A stretch of DNA of 13,585 nucleotides from Candidatus Eiseniibacteriota bacterium. GTDB lineage: Bacteria > Eisenbacteria > RBG-16-71-46 > JABDJR01. The stretch lies in assembly GCA_013003415.1 (NCBI GenBank), contig JABDJR010000315.1, forward strand, positions 1-13,585, in the 5' to 3' direction. The translations under genes were made by a program, and so were the position numbers. The notes beneath the pieces are model-generated. The model worked only from the letters and a program-made list of their open reading frames with translations, was not told where the DNA came from and made no database searches. How positions within the stretch are numbered: position 1 is the first letter of the stretch; each line of letters begins with the position of its first letter. Positions 1 through 7,929 of the stretch are shown here, piece by piece.

Positions 1-90
1 GGTCGGAGGGCTTGCCTAACTCTTAAAATACAAGAAGGAGCGCGAAAAGTTCACGAAAATCTTCCTGAGTCTGTCATTCGACGAGCGAAA

Positions 91-1467
91 TTAGGAATCC
101 AAGACCTTGAGCATGTCCGGCGTGCTGGCGAACTTCTCCCGTGGCTTCCCTGCCGCTTTGCCTTGTGCCACTTCTGCCTCATCGATTCGCTTCCAATCGT
201 CGAAGGTCACAACCCGAACCCCGTCGGCACCGAGCTTTTGGATCAGGGCATCGGTGGACGGATTAGCACAAGGGCTCAATGAACCCAGGTCTTCCAAGAT
301 CATGTCTACGGTTTCGTAGGCATCGGGTTTGTTGGTGCCGATCACACCGCTGGGACCGCGCTTGATCCAGCCCGCTGCGTACAATCCGGGAATGTGAGCC
401 CCACCCTCAAGAATGCGGCCCTTTTCGTTGGGAAAGATTCCCTTCCTTTCCTCGAAAGGAACTCCAGGCACGGCGATGCCACGGTAACCGATGCTTCGGA
501 AGAAAATGTCGCATGGAATCTCAACCGTTTCGCCGGTTGCCTCGGCCCATTGGTTGCCCGCTTCACCAACCAGTTTGTTCTTTGCTAGAACCACGGACTG
601 GACTTTGCCGTCCCCTTTGATTGCAACCGGTCCTTCAAGAAACCGACAAATATACTTTTTGCTAGTGTTTCGATCGTCTCTTTCCGAAAACTCGACGAGC
701 GTTTCGTAGTTCTTTTTGTTCTGCTTGTTTCCCGAGTCTTCCAGTTCCTGGGCGCTTTCGGGATTCAGAATCAGGTCTTCTTTCTTAACCACGGGCTCGC
801 AATCTTCCAAAACACCAATCTCTTTGATCTCGGGAGGCGTGAACTTGGCCTGCGCGGGGCCGCGTCGCCCAATGAGATAGATTTCTTTGATGTTGCTCTT
901 GGAAAGCGCCTCCAAGGCATGGGCTGCGATGTCGGTTTCCTTAAGCTCGTTTACCGTTTTGGCAAGAATGCGGCTGACATCCATGGCCACGTTGCCTTGC
1001 CCAATCACAACCGCCACTTTTCCCGAGAGATCGAAATTGCGATCGCGATAGTCGGGATGAGCGTTGTACCAACCCACAAACTCCGTAGCGGTGTAGCTTC
1101 CGGGAAGATCCTCACCCGGAATCCCCAAACGGCGATCTGTTTCTGCGCCACACGTAAAGAGAATGGCGTCGTAGTACTCCTGAAGCGAAGCCACAGAGAT
1201 ATCTTTGCCAACGAACACGTTCCCTAAAAAACGAAAGCGCTCGTTGCTTGCAATGCGTTCATAAACTTTGATGACATTCTTGATTTTCTGGTGATCTGGC
1301 GCCACCCCCCCGCGAACCAAGCCATAGGGCGTAGGCAAACGATCAAACACATCAACTTCCACAACCGGATCAGCCTTGAAGAACGCTTCTGCGGCATAGA
1401 ACCCGCTGGGACCACTACCAATCACCGCCACCCGGAGAGGGCGACTCTCAGAACCAAGTGCTGTCAT
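91..1467 (-). CDS. fprA: Ferredoxin-NADP(+) reductase, FprA/adrenodoxin reductase type
   Basis: Predicted cytoplasmic FAD flavoprotein that moves electrons between NADPH and a ferredoxin. The FAD-binding GxGPxG motif is at residues 17-22. A second Rossmann motif, GQGNVA at 156-161, followed by an Arg-Arg pair at 201-202, fits NADP(H) binding with recognition of the 2'-phosphate. The late segments SIGYRG (325-330) and GWIKRGPSGVIGTNK (366-380) are typical of the adrenodoxin reductase/FprA family and contact flavin and nicotinamide. The 458-residue length matches actinobacterial FprA (about 456), so the gene looks complete. The ATG is preceded by an AAGAGGT ribosome site about 7 bases upstream. 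It is probably transcribed alone or after the deacetylase gene, 114 bases upstream on the same strand. No ferredoxin gene is in the window, so the redox partner is unknown. Family assignment is firm; the direction of electron flow in the cell is inferred. Confidence 0.93.
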   Translation of the reverse strand: MTALGSESRPLRVAVIGSGPSGFYAAEAFFKADPVVEVDVFDRLPTPYGLVRGGVAPDHQKIKNVIKVYERIASNERFRFLGNVFVGKDISVASLQEYYDAILFTCGAETDRRLGIPGEDLPGSYTATEFVGWYNAHPDYRDRNFDLSGKVAVVIGQGNVAMDVSRILAKTVNELKETDIAAHALEALSKSNIKEIYLIGRRGPAQAKFTPPEIKEIGVLEDCEPVVKKEDLILNPESAQELEDSGNKQNKKNYETLVEFSERDDRNTSKKYICRFLEGPVAIKGDGKVQSVVLAKNKLVGEAGNQWAEATGETVEIPCDIFFRSIGYRGIAVPGVPFEERKGIFPNEKGRILEGGAHIPGLYAAGWIKRGPSGVIGTNKPDAYETVDMILEDLGSLSPCANPSTDALIQKLGADGVRVVTFDDWKRIDEAEVAQGKAAGKPREKFASTPDMLKVLDS

Positions 1468-1581
1468 ATCAGTGACCTCTTATGTACAAAAGGGACACCC
1501 CAGTTTTGTTTTTTGGGGCAGGAATGAATGATACTCCTCCTACCTCTAAAGCTCCATAGAACCAGAGATACCTTTTCGCAC

Positions 1582-2478
1582 CTAGCGGCACCAGGCTGCA
1601 AATGCCTCGAGAACGGTTCGGCCGTGGATTTCCACAATGTCCTCGACGGCCTCCGCGTACCCGCCCCCCATACACACCGTGATCGGAATCCCCAGACCGA
1701 CCACGGACTCAAAAACAAAGCGATCGCGAACCGCAAGCCCGGCCTTGCTCAGACCCAGGCGCCCGAGCCTGTCTCCGGAATAAGGGTCGGCTCCGGAGAG
1801 ATAAAGGACATGCTGGGGTTTAAATTCTCGCAGCACGCGGGGCAGATGTTCTCTTAAGCGCCCGAGGTAAACCTCGTCATTGGCTTCGTCAGGCAAAGCG
1901 ATATCCAGATCGCTCTCCTCCTTCGTAAAGGGGTAGTTCTTTTCCCCGTGAAAGGAACATGTAAAGACCGAAGCATCTTGAGCAAAGATGTTTGCGGTTC
2001 CATTCCCCTGGTGAACGTCACAATCCCAAATCAGGACACGTTCAACCCCACACTGCGTTTGTAGAACTCGAGTCGCCACCGCGCAATCATTGAATACGCA
2101 ATAGCCCTCTCCTCGGTTTGAAAACGCGTGGTGGGTGCCTCCAGCAAGATTCACGGCCACCCCTTCCTCTTGGGATATGCGGGAGGCCGCCACCGTAGCC
2201 CCGACCGATCGTAGAGATCGGTTTACCAGGTGAGGCGACCAGGGAAAACCGATGGCTCGAACTTCCTTCGTATCCAATTGCCCCTTGAGGACACGATCCA
2301 CGTAGTCTGGCTCATGGACAAGACACAAGTCGTCGACTTCCGCTGCCGGCGGGGTGTTCAGTTGGATCGAGGGCTCGTTCTTGGTTACCCACTCCCGCAG
2401 GCGTGGATACTTATCCATGGGAAACCGATGTTCCGGTGGAAGCGGCAGTAGAAACTCGTCTGTATGAAAGGCTCTCAT
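1582..2478 (-). CDS. Histone deacetylase family protein (arginase/deacetylase fold)
   Basis: Zinc-dependent amidohydrolase of the HDAC/AcuC/acetylpolyamine amidohydrolase superfamily, 298 residues, full length for short bacterial members. The active-site set is complete: tandem histidines 116-117 (the charge-relay pair), metal ligands Asp154 and His156 in the DCDVHQGNGT segment, third ligand Asp231 in SGADPYSGD, and the catalytic Tyr274 in GGGY. It has no signal peptide and should be cytoplasmic. The substrate cannot be read from sequence: possibilities are acetyl-lysine on proteins (AcuC acts on acetyl-CoA synthetase), acetylpolyamines or another acylated amine. No acetyltransferase or acetyl-CoA synthetase gene is nearby to narrow this. 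The ATG lacks a strong Shine-Dalgarno match. The gene is divergent from the exported-protein gene at 2575, with a 96-base gap that must hold both promoters. Confidence 0.92.
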   Translation of the reverse strand: MRAFHTDEFLLPLPPEHRFPMDKYPRLREWVTKNEPSIQLNTPPAAEVDDLCLVHEPDYVDRVLKGQLDTKEVRAIGFPWSPHLVNRSLRSVGATVAASRISQEEGVAVNLAGGTHHAFSNRGEGYCVFNDCAVATRVLQTQCGVERVLIWDCDVHQGNGTANIFAQDASVFTCSFHGEKNYPFTKEESDLDIALPDEANDEVYLGRLREHLPRVLREFKPQHVLYLSGADPYSGDRLGRLGLSKAGLAVRDRFVFESVVGLGIPITVCMGGGYAEAVEDIVEIHGRTVLEAFAAWCR

Positions 2479-2574
2479 GTTGATCTTTTGTGAGTTAGTC
2501 TAGAGCTTGGGATAAGTTGAAAACAGAGCTCAGCCAGTCTAGCATGAGACCTGGACGCCCTTTAGAAAGATGCC

Positions 2575-3573
2575 ATGAAGAACACGCTCCACCCTGTTTT
2601 GCTTTTTAACCTAGCCCTCACCGCCGTTTCGCTAGTCTTTGTGGTTTTTTTCGAAACCAACGCGAATGCCGCTCCGCCCGCCATGGTGCAGGAAGCCTCC
2701 GGAGTGCTTCGGTTTGAATCCAAGCTTTACCTCATTGGCGACGATGATCCCGGTGCTTACTACTCCCTCTCGATTCCTGAAACCCCCGGGGCCTTCATCC
2801 ATATTCGTCCGGAGAATCTGTCCCGGGTATTCTGGCCAGCCGCAACCCTCGCCATTGATCTTGAGTCGATTGAGCGATTGGCCGATGGCCGCCTGGTTAT
2901 CTTGTCAGAGCAGCTCGCGGCACTGGTGTGTGAAGCTGGGGTGGTGGCTCAGTATCCGGGTCCCCTGGTTAAGTTCGGGGAGCGGGGCGTGGAGGGGCTC
3001 GCCGTGCGCGAAGTCCAAGGCGGGGTAAGCCGCGTGGCCGTGCTCTGGGAGGGCGGCTATCCCGGTTCGCGACACATGGGTCACGAAGTTCGCCCCCACA
3101 TGGGAGGACGAGCGCTCTCCCCTGTGGTTTGGGTTCACGATCTTGATTCGGGTGCGCAAGACGTACGAATTGGTCGAAGGAACACCATTCGGTCTTTTGC
3201 CCTCGATGTTCCCCTCCCCTCGGGGCGTGAGCCCGAAGCCCAGCGGTTTCGATCCCCCGATTTGGTCTGGCATAAACTCGGATCTGAGGCGCGTGAAGAG
3301 TGGGGCTTTATCGCAATCTTAAGTTCTATGAACGACACTTCCCCGCGAAAATTTGCCCACCATTGGTTGCAGCGTTTTGATGCTCAGGGAAATCGTGTTG
3401 GCGAGCCCTACGACTTAGACGAACGGCTCCCGAAGGCGTGGCACGGCTTGAATTGGGAGGGGTTGGATTGGTTTGAAGAAGGCAAGAGCCTGATTCTGAT
3501 GTATGAGCATGATCCCGAGGGAGAGCTCATCGTACCGATCATCGAACTTCCCCGCTCTTGGCGCGCTAACTAA
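2575..3573 (+). CDS. Exported protein of uncertain function, possibly beta-propeller/esterase-like phytase related
   Basis: A 332-residue protein with a clear signal peptide: a short polar start with one Lys, a hydrophobic core at about residues 8-26, then a likely cleavage after ANA near residue 32. The mature part is rich in beta-type sequence. It carries spaced acidic motifs, IDLESI (94-99), GVEGLAV (128-134) and NWEGLDWF (273-280), the last followed by GKSLILMYEH. This pattern of E-S/E-G-L elements resembles 'esterase-like activity of phytase' and SdiA-regulated beta-propeller families. That is a resemblance I recall, not a confirmed match. There is no lipobox Cys and no membrane anchor beyond the signal peptide. 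The stop overlaps the 3' end of the convergent histidine kinase gene by 8 bases. The ribosome site is weak (AGAAAG). The gene and its export are well supported; the function is not. Confidence 0.8.
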   Translation: MKNTLHPVLLFNLALTAVSLVFVVFFETNANAAPPAMVQEASGVLRFESKLYLIGDDDPGAYYSLSIPETPGAFIHIRPENLSRVFWPAATLAIDLESIERLADGRLVILSEQLAALVCEAGVVAQYPGPLVKFGERGVEGLAVREVQGGVSRVAVLWEGGYPGSRHMGHEVRPHMGGRALSPVVWVHDLDSGAQDVRIGRRNTIRSFALDVPLPSGREPEAQRFRSPDLVWHKLGSEAREEWGFIAILSSMNDTSPRKFAHHWLQRFDAQGNRVGEPYDLDERLPKAWHGLNWEGLDWFEEGKSLILMYEHDPEGELIVPIIELPRSWRAN

Positions 3574-5314
3574 CCGGGAAAGTAACCGTGAACAGGGCTC
3601 CCCCGCCCTCGGCATTCTTGTAGCTCACCTGGCCTCCATGAGCCGTGGCCAGGGCATCGACGAGAGTCAGGCCCAACCCCAGCCCCTGGGGACCCTCGCG
3701 TTCTTCCCCTCGGAAGAACGGTTTGAAAACACGACCCTGTAGCTCTTCCCCCAAGCCGGGGCCGTAGTCCCGCACCGTGAGGTTCAAGTGATCTGCACCG
3801 GGCTCCAATCCAACCTCGATACGAGTCGACTCAGATTGGTTTGCGTACTTAATGGCATTGTCGACCAGGTTCTGAACAATTTGAAAAAGCGCATCCCGAT
3901 CGAAGGGAACGCGTGGGAGTTCCTTGGGAAAATTAGTCGAAAGCACAGCGCCACCGGACTGAATGACGGGGTCGAGAGTCCGGAGACAGTCTTGAATGGC
4001 CAAGGAGATATCTCCCGGCGCTTTCACCACCGTCAAGGCGCCTCGCTCTAGACGAGAATAGTTCATGACGTTGGTCACCACACGGCCCAGACGATCCGCT
4101 TCTTGGGCAATATGTCGAGCGTACTTCTTGGTAGCTCCCGGATCTCCCAGATCTTCGGCAATCATTTCCCCGTACATGCGCATGGCCGCGAGTGGCGTGC
4201 GTAGTTCATGGGCGGCCGAGGCGGCAAAACGCGAACGCTGCCGGCCCAGTCGTTCCCCCTGCCAAACAAGAGCTACCAAACCGAGGCCCGCGATCAGTGC
4301 AGCTAGAGTTCCGAAAAGAAAAACACGATGAAAGCGACTCATGACAACGCCGGCTTGTCGATCTGCCTGAAGGAGAGCCTCGTTCACCTGAGTCCGCACC
4401 GACCACTCGGTCCCAGGAAGATAAACCGCACGGTCGGTAGCTCGAGTTGGTGGCCCCGGTCGTAGGAAAGCGGGGATGGCAAGTCCGGCTAAAGATCGTT
4501 CCAGAACCTCGTGGCTAACCACGTACCCCTGGCAAAAGAAACCCATGGGGGTGCGAACCCGTCGCAAACCAATCACGGTGGGTTTTTGACCGATGGCCAC
4601 CGTGCGCCAGACCACCGGCAAAACTTCGACTTCGATCGTGCCCCCATCCAATCCCATCTCCAAAGCTTGCTTTTGTACCGGCACCACGGGCACCGCCAGA
4701 GGGTCGGTTTGAATACCACAAAGCTCCATGTTCAGAGCCCAAGACTCTTCGTCCAGATATTCGATGCGAGCATCGGTGGGCAGGATTTCCCACCCTGCGG
4801 GAGGCGGAGCAAGAACATCGATGTCGGGCTCGGTATTTAACGCTGCCAAAATACTCGGAACCGCAGGAATCAAAACTTCCAAGAAACCGGTTTGCTCAAA
4901 CAGCCAAGTTGCCCCACGCTCGCGGTGAAGCTGCTCGTTTAGTGTCGGCAGAGTGAGCTGCCCGAGAGGGTCGATCTGGAAGTAGGTCCAGATCAAGGGA
5001 TCCGAAGTTCCCATGGCTAAGGGAGATGGGGTTACCGAGGAGCATTCGCAATCCGAGTGAGGATCGTGAAAGTGACTCTGGTAATGGAGAAAAGGGCGGC
5101 GTGATTCGATTTGCCGAAGAGACTCGAAGCGAACCGCCAAATGATCGGCGTGACGCTCGGCAAGACTGGAGGCATTTAAAATGGGGCGTGTTCGGATGTC
5201 TTGAGCTTCGCGCTCTGCGCTCCGCGATCCCGCCCAGTACCATGCAGAACAAGGAACCACGATGGCGGTCATCACAAGGACGAGCGCTACCCAACTCCTC
5301 CGGGGCAGAGTCAC
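3566..5314 (-). CDS. Membrane sensor histidine kinase with large extracytoplasmic sensor
   Basis: A 582-residue two-component kinase. TM1 is at about residues 8-28, the extracytoplasmic sensor runs from about 30 to 328, and TM2 is at about 331-352. No HAMP domain is evident: HisKA begins directly after TM2, with phosphoacceptor His369 in AAHELRTPL. The HATPase domain shows the N box (NLVDNAIKY, Asn482/Asn486), the G1 box (DYGPG, Asp516) and the G2 box (GLGLGL near 544-549), so both phosphorylation and ATP binding look intact. The sensor matches no PAS or Cache domain that I recognise. It contains a His/Cys cluster (His77, 81, 83, 86; Cys89, 91) and further cysteines at 199 and 261, which could bind metal or form disulfides. 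The gene starts inside the stop of the response regulator (ATGA, 4-base overlap), so the two are translationally coupled partners. The signal sensed is unknown. Confidence 0.95.
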   Translation of the reverse strand: MTLPRRSWVALVLVMTAIVVPCSAWYWAGSRSAEREAQDIRTRPILNASSLAERHADHLAVRFESLRQIESRRPFLHYQSHFHDPHSDCECSSVTPSPLAMGTSDPLIWTYFQIDPLGQLTLPTLNEQLHRERGATWLFEQTGFLEVLIPAVPSILAALNTEPDIDVLAPPPAGWEILPTDARIEYLDEESWALNMELCGIQTDPLAVPVVPVQKQALEMGLDGGTIEVEVLPVVWRTVAIGQKPTVIGLRRVRTPMGFFCQGYVVSHEVLERSLAGLAIPAFLRPGPPTRATDRAVYLPGTEWSVRTQVNEALLQADRQAGVVMSRFHRVFLFGTLAALIAGLGLVALVWQGERLGRQRSRFAASAAHELRTPLAAMRMYGEMIAEDLGDPGATKKYARHIAQEADRLGRVVTNVMNYSRLERGALTVVKAPGDISLAIQDCLRTLDPVIQSGGAVLSTNFPKELPRVPFDRDALFQIVQNLVDNAIKYANQSESTRIEVGLEPGADHLNLTVRDYGPGLGEELQGRVFKPFFRGEEREGPQGLGLGLTLVDALATAHGGQVSYKNAEGGGALFTVTFPVS

Positions 5315-5985
5315 GACGTCTTCAAACCCCAGGCATAGCCGACGCCCTTAACCGTGACCACGATGTTAGGAGTGGAGGGATTCGTTTCGATCTTTTGCCG
5401 TAGGTTGGAAATGGTCATGTCGACAGTTCTCGTTTCCAAGTTTCCGGGAGCATCCCAGACATGTTCAAGAAGCTCTGCGCGAGAAATCGCACGCTCCCGA
5501 TGATGATATAGCATTTTGAGAATTGCGGACTCACGCGCGGTGAGATCGCAAATTTCATCACCCCTGCGAAACTGGCATCTACCTAAGTCGAGAACCGCAT
5601 CGCCAACCGAGAGCCACTCGGGAGGAGCGAGTCGTCGTTCGACGGATTCGAGCCTTGCTAGCAATTCTCGAGAACCGAACGGCTTGGTGATGTAGTCGTC
5701 GGCTCCGGTCTTGAGCCCGGTGACTTTGTCGTCTTCGGAACCCCGCGCGGTAAGCATCAGCACATAGAGACTGGGGTGTCTTTCCTTCACCCGTCGGCAA
5801 ACTTCAAGCCCGTCGATCTTAGGAAGCATGAGATCCAGAAGGACGGCATCGAAAGCGGAGCCGGAGATTTTGGAGAGGGCGACTTCGCCATCTTCAGCGG
5901 TTTCTACTTCATGTCCTGCGGTACTGACTAGGTCCTGTAAACCATCGCGTAAGCTGCGTTCGTCTTCGACGATCAGAATTCTCAC
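5311..5985 (-). CDS. OmpR/PhoB-family response regulator
   Basis: A 224-residue DNA-binding regulator. The receiver domain (about 1-115) has the acidic pair Glu7/Asp8, phosphoacceptor Asp51 in LLDLMLPKIDG, Thr79 in MLTA and Lys101 in ITKPF, all as expected for an active receiver. The C-terminal winged helix (about 127-222) shows the RTVDMTISNLRQKIE recognition-helix region and ends in the VKGVGYAW hairpin typical of OmpR/PhoB proteins. The ATG follows a GGGGAG ribosome site. It is the first gene of the two-gene operon with the overlapping kinase at 3566-5314. Repeated AGATCCTG words just upstream (6003-6038) are candidate autoregulatory sites. Target genes are unknown; the upstream exported peptidase gene on the same strand is a neighbour but not shown to be a target. 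Confidence 0.96.
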   Translation of the reverse strand: MRILIVEDERSLRDGLQDLVSTAGHEVETAEDGEVALSKISGSAFDAVLLDLMLPKIDGLEVCRRVKERHPSLYVLMLTARGSEDDKVTGLKTGADDYITKPFGSRELLARLESVERRLAPPEWLSVGDAVLDLGRCQFRRGDEICDLTARESAILKMLYHHRERAISRAELLEHVWDAPGNLETRTVDMTISNLRQKIETNPSTPNIVVTVKGVGYAWGLKTS

Positions 5986-6002
5986 ATGGTCTCCCCGGCT
6001 TG

Positions 6003-6038
6003 AGATCCTGGCTAGGATCGGAGCTTGTCAAGATCCTG
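6003..6038. promoter_or_regulatory. Repeated AGATCCTG words upstream of the response regulator
   Basis: Two identical 8-base direct repeats, AGATCCTG, occur at 6003-6010 and 6031-6038, 28 bases apart. An inverted copy of the core (AGGATC, 6014-6019) lies between them and forms a 6-base inverted repeat with the first copy. The cluster sits 18-53 bases upstream of the regulator's ATG, where an autoregulatory operator would be expected. A 28-base spacing is larger than the 11-base repeat of PhoB sites. Binding is inferred only. Confidence 0.35.
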
Positions 6039-6101
6039 TAAAACAACGGGTGAGAGCCCCCCACCACATGGAATAGATACGGTTTCTAGCGCTTTGACCT
6101 T

Positions 6102-6123
6102 CCCAAAAAACATATTTTTTGGG
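6102..6123. terminator. A/T-rich perfect hairpin between peptidase and regulator genes
   Basis: CCCAAAAAA and TTTTTTGGG form a perfect 9-base stem around a 4-base CATA loop, 35 bases past the stop codon of the M28 peptidase. Position fits a terminator for the minus-strand peptidase gene, which would separate it from the two-component operon. There is no separate T run after the stem, and the stem is mostly A:T, so termination strength is doubtful. Confidence 0.4.
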
Positions 6124-6157
6124 CCAAATGAGGAGCATTGGAATTGGTCTGGATTGC

Positions 6158-7867
6158 CTATTTCAAGAGTGCCCAGCGGGCAAAGGCAATCCCAACCGAG
6201 CCAGAATCCTGAAATTGCTCAATTCGGATGAGATACAGACCCGGTGCCAGGTCCTGAACCGAGAAAAGATCGGCCAAGGGGAGATCGGCTGCACCTACCG
6301 CGGTTCCTGGGTCGGGGAAAACTCGGTCGAAGGGGATGTCTTTGACCCCAAGCTCGCGACCGGAAATATCCATGAGGATCAGACGGACGGCCCCCGGTTC
6401 CGTGAGTTCATAGTGGAGCCGAGCCCCCTCCGCGAAACGGGTTGGGTTCGGATAAACGTAGGCCCTTAAGAGCTCAGCGCCGGGATTGCCAACCGCGACC
6501 ACCCGTTGGGTTTCAAGCTCACCGTCATTGTTCGCGGCGCGAACTTTCACTTCAATGGAGGGGCCACCGCGAGCGGCGGCACTCACCGTCCAAGGGAACT
6601 CTAGGAATTCGGCAGCCCCGGCCGGAAGTGGGGTACGGCCTTGTCGCATTCCCAACGTTTCCGCCGTCACCCCATCGACTTTGATATCGACCTCGACCGA
6701 CCAAGGCTCGGTGCGTGTGGGCCCGCGGTTGGTAACGCCGACGCGAACCACAGCCTCATCGCCGGTTTCAAACTCGACCGCGTCGACACGATTTCCCTTT
6801 TGAATGAGAATGCTTTCGCCGGTCACATGCAAACCGGAAGTGGTTCCGCTCTGCGACCATCGACGAACTAACTCCAACACAACCTCCCCCGCGCGCTGCG
6901 CTTGAGACCCTCCGCGAAGGAACGTGTTAGCAATGGTATCGGTTTGCTTGTGGTAGTGCGGCGCGTGCCGCTGGATAGAGGGGTTCTCGATAATAAGCAC
7001 CGCACTCTTTCCCACCTCCCAAAAGGGGCCATGATCGCTAAAGGTCAACGCTTCGACGGCACGGGTCATCATGAAGTTGGGGAGTCCGAGTTCTTCGTAG
7101 ACCTCGATCAGCTGGTTCGCAAGCCAACGCGAGGGAATGTTCGTCACGACGACCAAGGAGTCCTGTCGTGGGTTGTAGGCAACCATGTCCAGATTCACGA
7201 AACCTAAGAGGGGACCAAACTCCTCTTCCAAGGTAGACAAGTCGCGCTCGGCCATGACGCGAGAGCCAAGGAGAAACTTGTCGGTTTCGGGGACCTGTTG
7301 CTCTTCGCCATCAAAAAAGGTAAACACCAAATTGGCATCGGGACGAAGGTTCTCTGCCGCCATCACGCGGGCCACTTCCGCCACCACCGCAACCCCGCTC
7401 GCGTTGTCATCCGCACCCGGGGCAGGATGAGTGCGGAAGTTTGCCTCAAACTCCTCGTCTCGCTGGGCGGTGGCATCGAGATGGGCACCCAGCATAAAAA
7501 AACCGGGCTTCTGATCCGCCAGCTTTCCAGGTACCGATGCAAAAACGTTGGTGTAAGGGTTCCGAATGGAGTCACCCACCAACACTTCAAACTCCGGATC
7601 AAACGCTACTAGCTCAGCCGATCCACCCAAGGGTTCAAGCAAGCGATCTAGTTTGTCCTTCAAATATTGGGGATAAAGGGCTGTTTCGGGCAAAGGGGCA
7701 AATCGGCTGGGGGGGCCAAACCCGCTTTCCCCGGTAAGGTCGGCGACCGTGGCTAAAATAGAATCGGCAGACACCGAGCTTGTAGTTTGGCTGGGTACCG
7801 GCTGAATTGCCAAAAAGGCTGTGGCCGCGAAAACGGACAAGATCAGAAGTGCCTTAAACTGCCGCAT
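6158..7867 (-). CDS. Exported M28-family zinc peptidase with C-terminal sorting-type domain
   Basis: A 569-residue protein, probably an aminopeptidase, acting outside the cytoplasm. I chose the ATG at 7867 because it directly opens a signal peptide (MRQFK followed by a hydrophobic core to about residue 22) and avoids overlapping the transporter gene. A start at 7897 is possible. The M28 di-zinc site is complete: His129 in GAHLDA, bridging Asp153 in GADDNASG, catalytic Glu188 and ligand Glu189 in DGEE, Asp227 in NLDMV, and His306 in HYHKQTDT. The SDHGPFW segment (277-283) is also typical. After it comes a beta-rich CARDB-like region (about 340-460), then a C-terminal domain starting YVYPNP (470-475) and ending GLYLIRIE. 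This last domain resembles Por/T9SS type A sorting or FlgD-like domains. Substrate is unknown; peptides are the default inference. Confidence 0.9.
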   Translation of the reverse strand: MRQFKALLILSVFAATAFLAIQPVPSQTTSSVSADSILATVADLTGESGFGPPSRFAPLPETALYPQYLKDKLDRLLEPLGGSAELVAFDPEFEVLVGDSIRNPYTNVFASVPGKLADQKPGFFMLGAHLDATAQRDEEFEANFRTHPAPGADDNASGVAVVAEVARVMAAENLRPDANLVFTFFDGEEQQVPETDKFLLGSRVMAERDLSTLEEEFGPLLGFVNLDMVAYNPRQDSLVVVTNIPSRWLANQLIEVYEELGLPNFMMTRAVEALTFSDHGPFWEVGKSAVLIIENPSIQRHAPHYHKQTDTIANTFLRGGSQAQRAGEVVLELVRRWSQSGTTSGLHVTGESILIQKGNRVDAVEFETGDEAVVRVGVTNRGPTRTEPWSVEVDIKVDGVTAETLGMRQGRTPLPAGAAEFLEFPWTVSAAARGGPSIEVKVRAANNDGELETQRVVAVGNPGAELLRAYVYPNPTRFAEGARLHYELTEPGAVRLILMDISGRELGVKDIPFDRVFPDPGTAVGAADLPLADLFSVQDLAPGLYLIRIEQFQDSGSVGIAFARWALLK

Positions 7868-7929
7868 TGACCAAAGCCTTTGTGAGGAGAGATACATGGC
7901 GACCCAAGACTGAAGCATAGGGGAATCGG

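Noticed and set aside
919..1227. Plus-strand reading frame of about 100 codons antisense to the reductase gene
   Set aside because: No recognisable protein features; it lies wholly inside a strongly supported gene on the other strand.
1495..1518. CCCC...GGGG arms around an A/T-rich stretch, upstream of the reductase gene, as a terminator
   Set aside because: Only about four G:C pairs with a 12-13 base loop, too weak to call.
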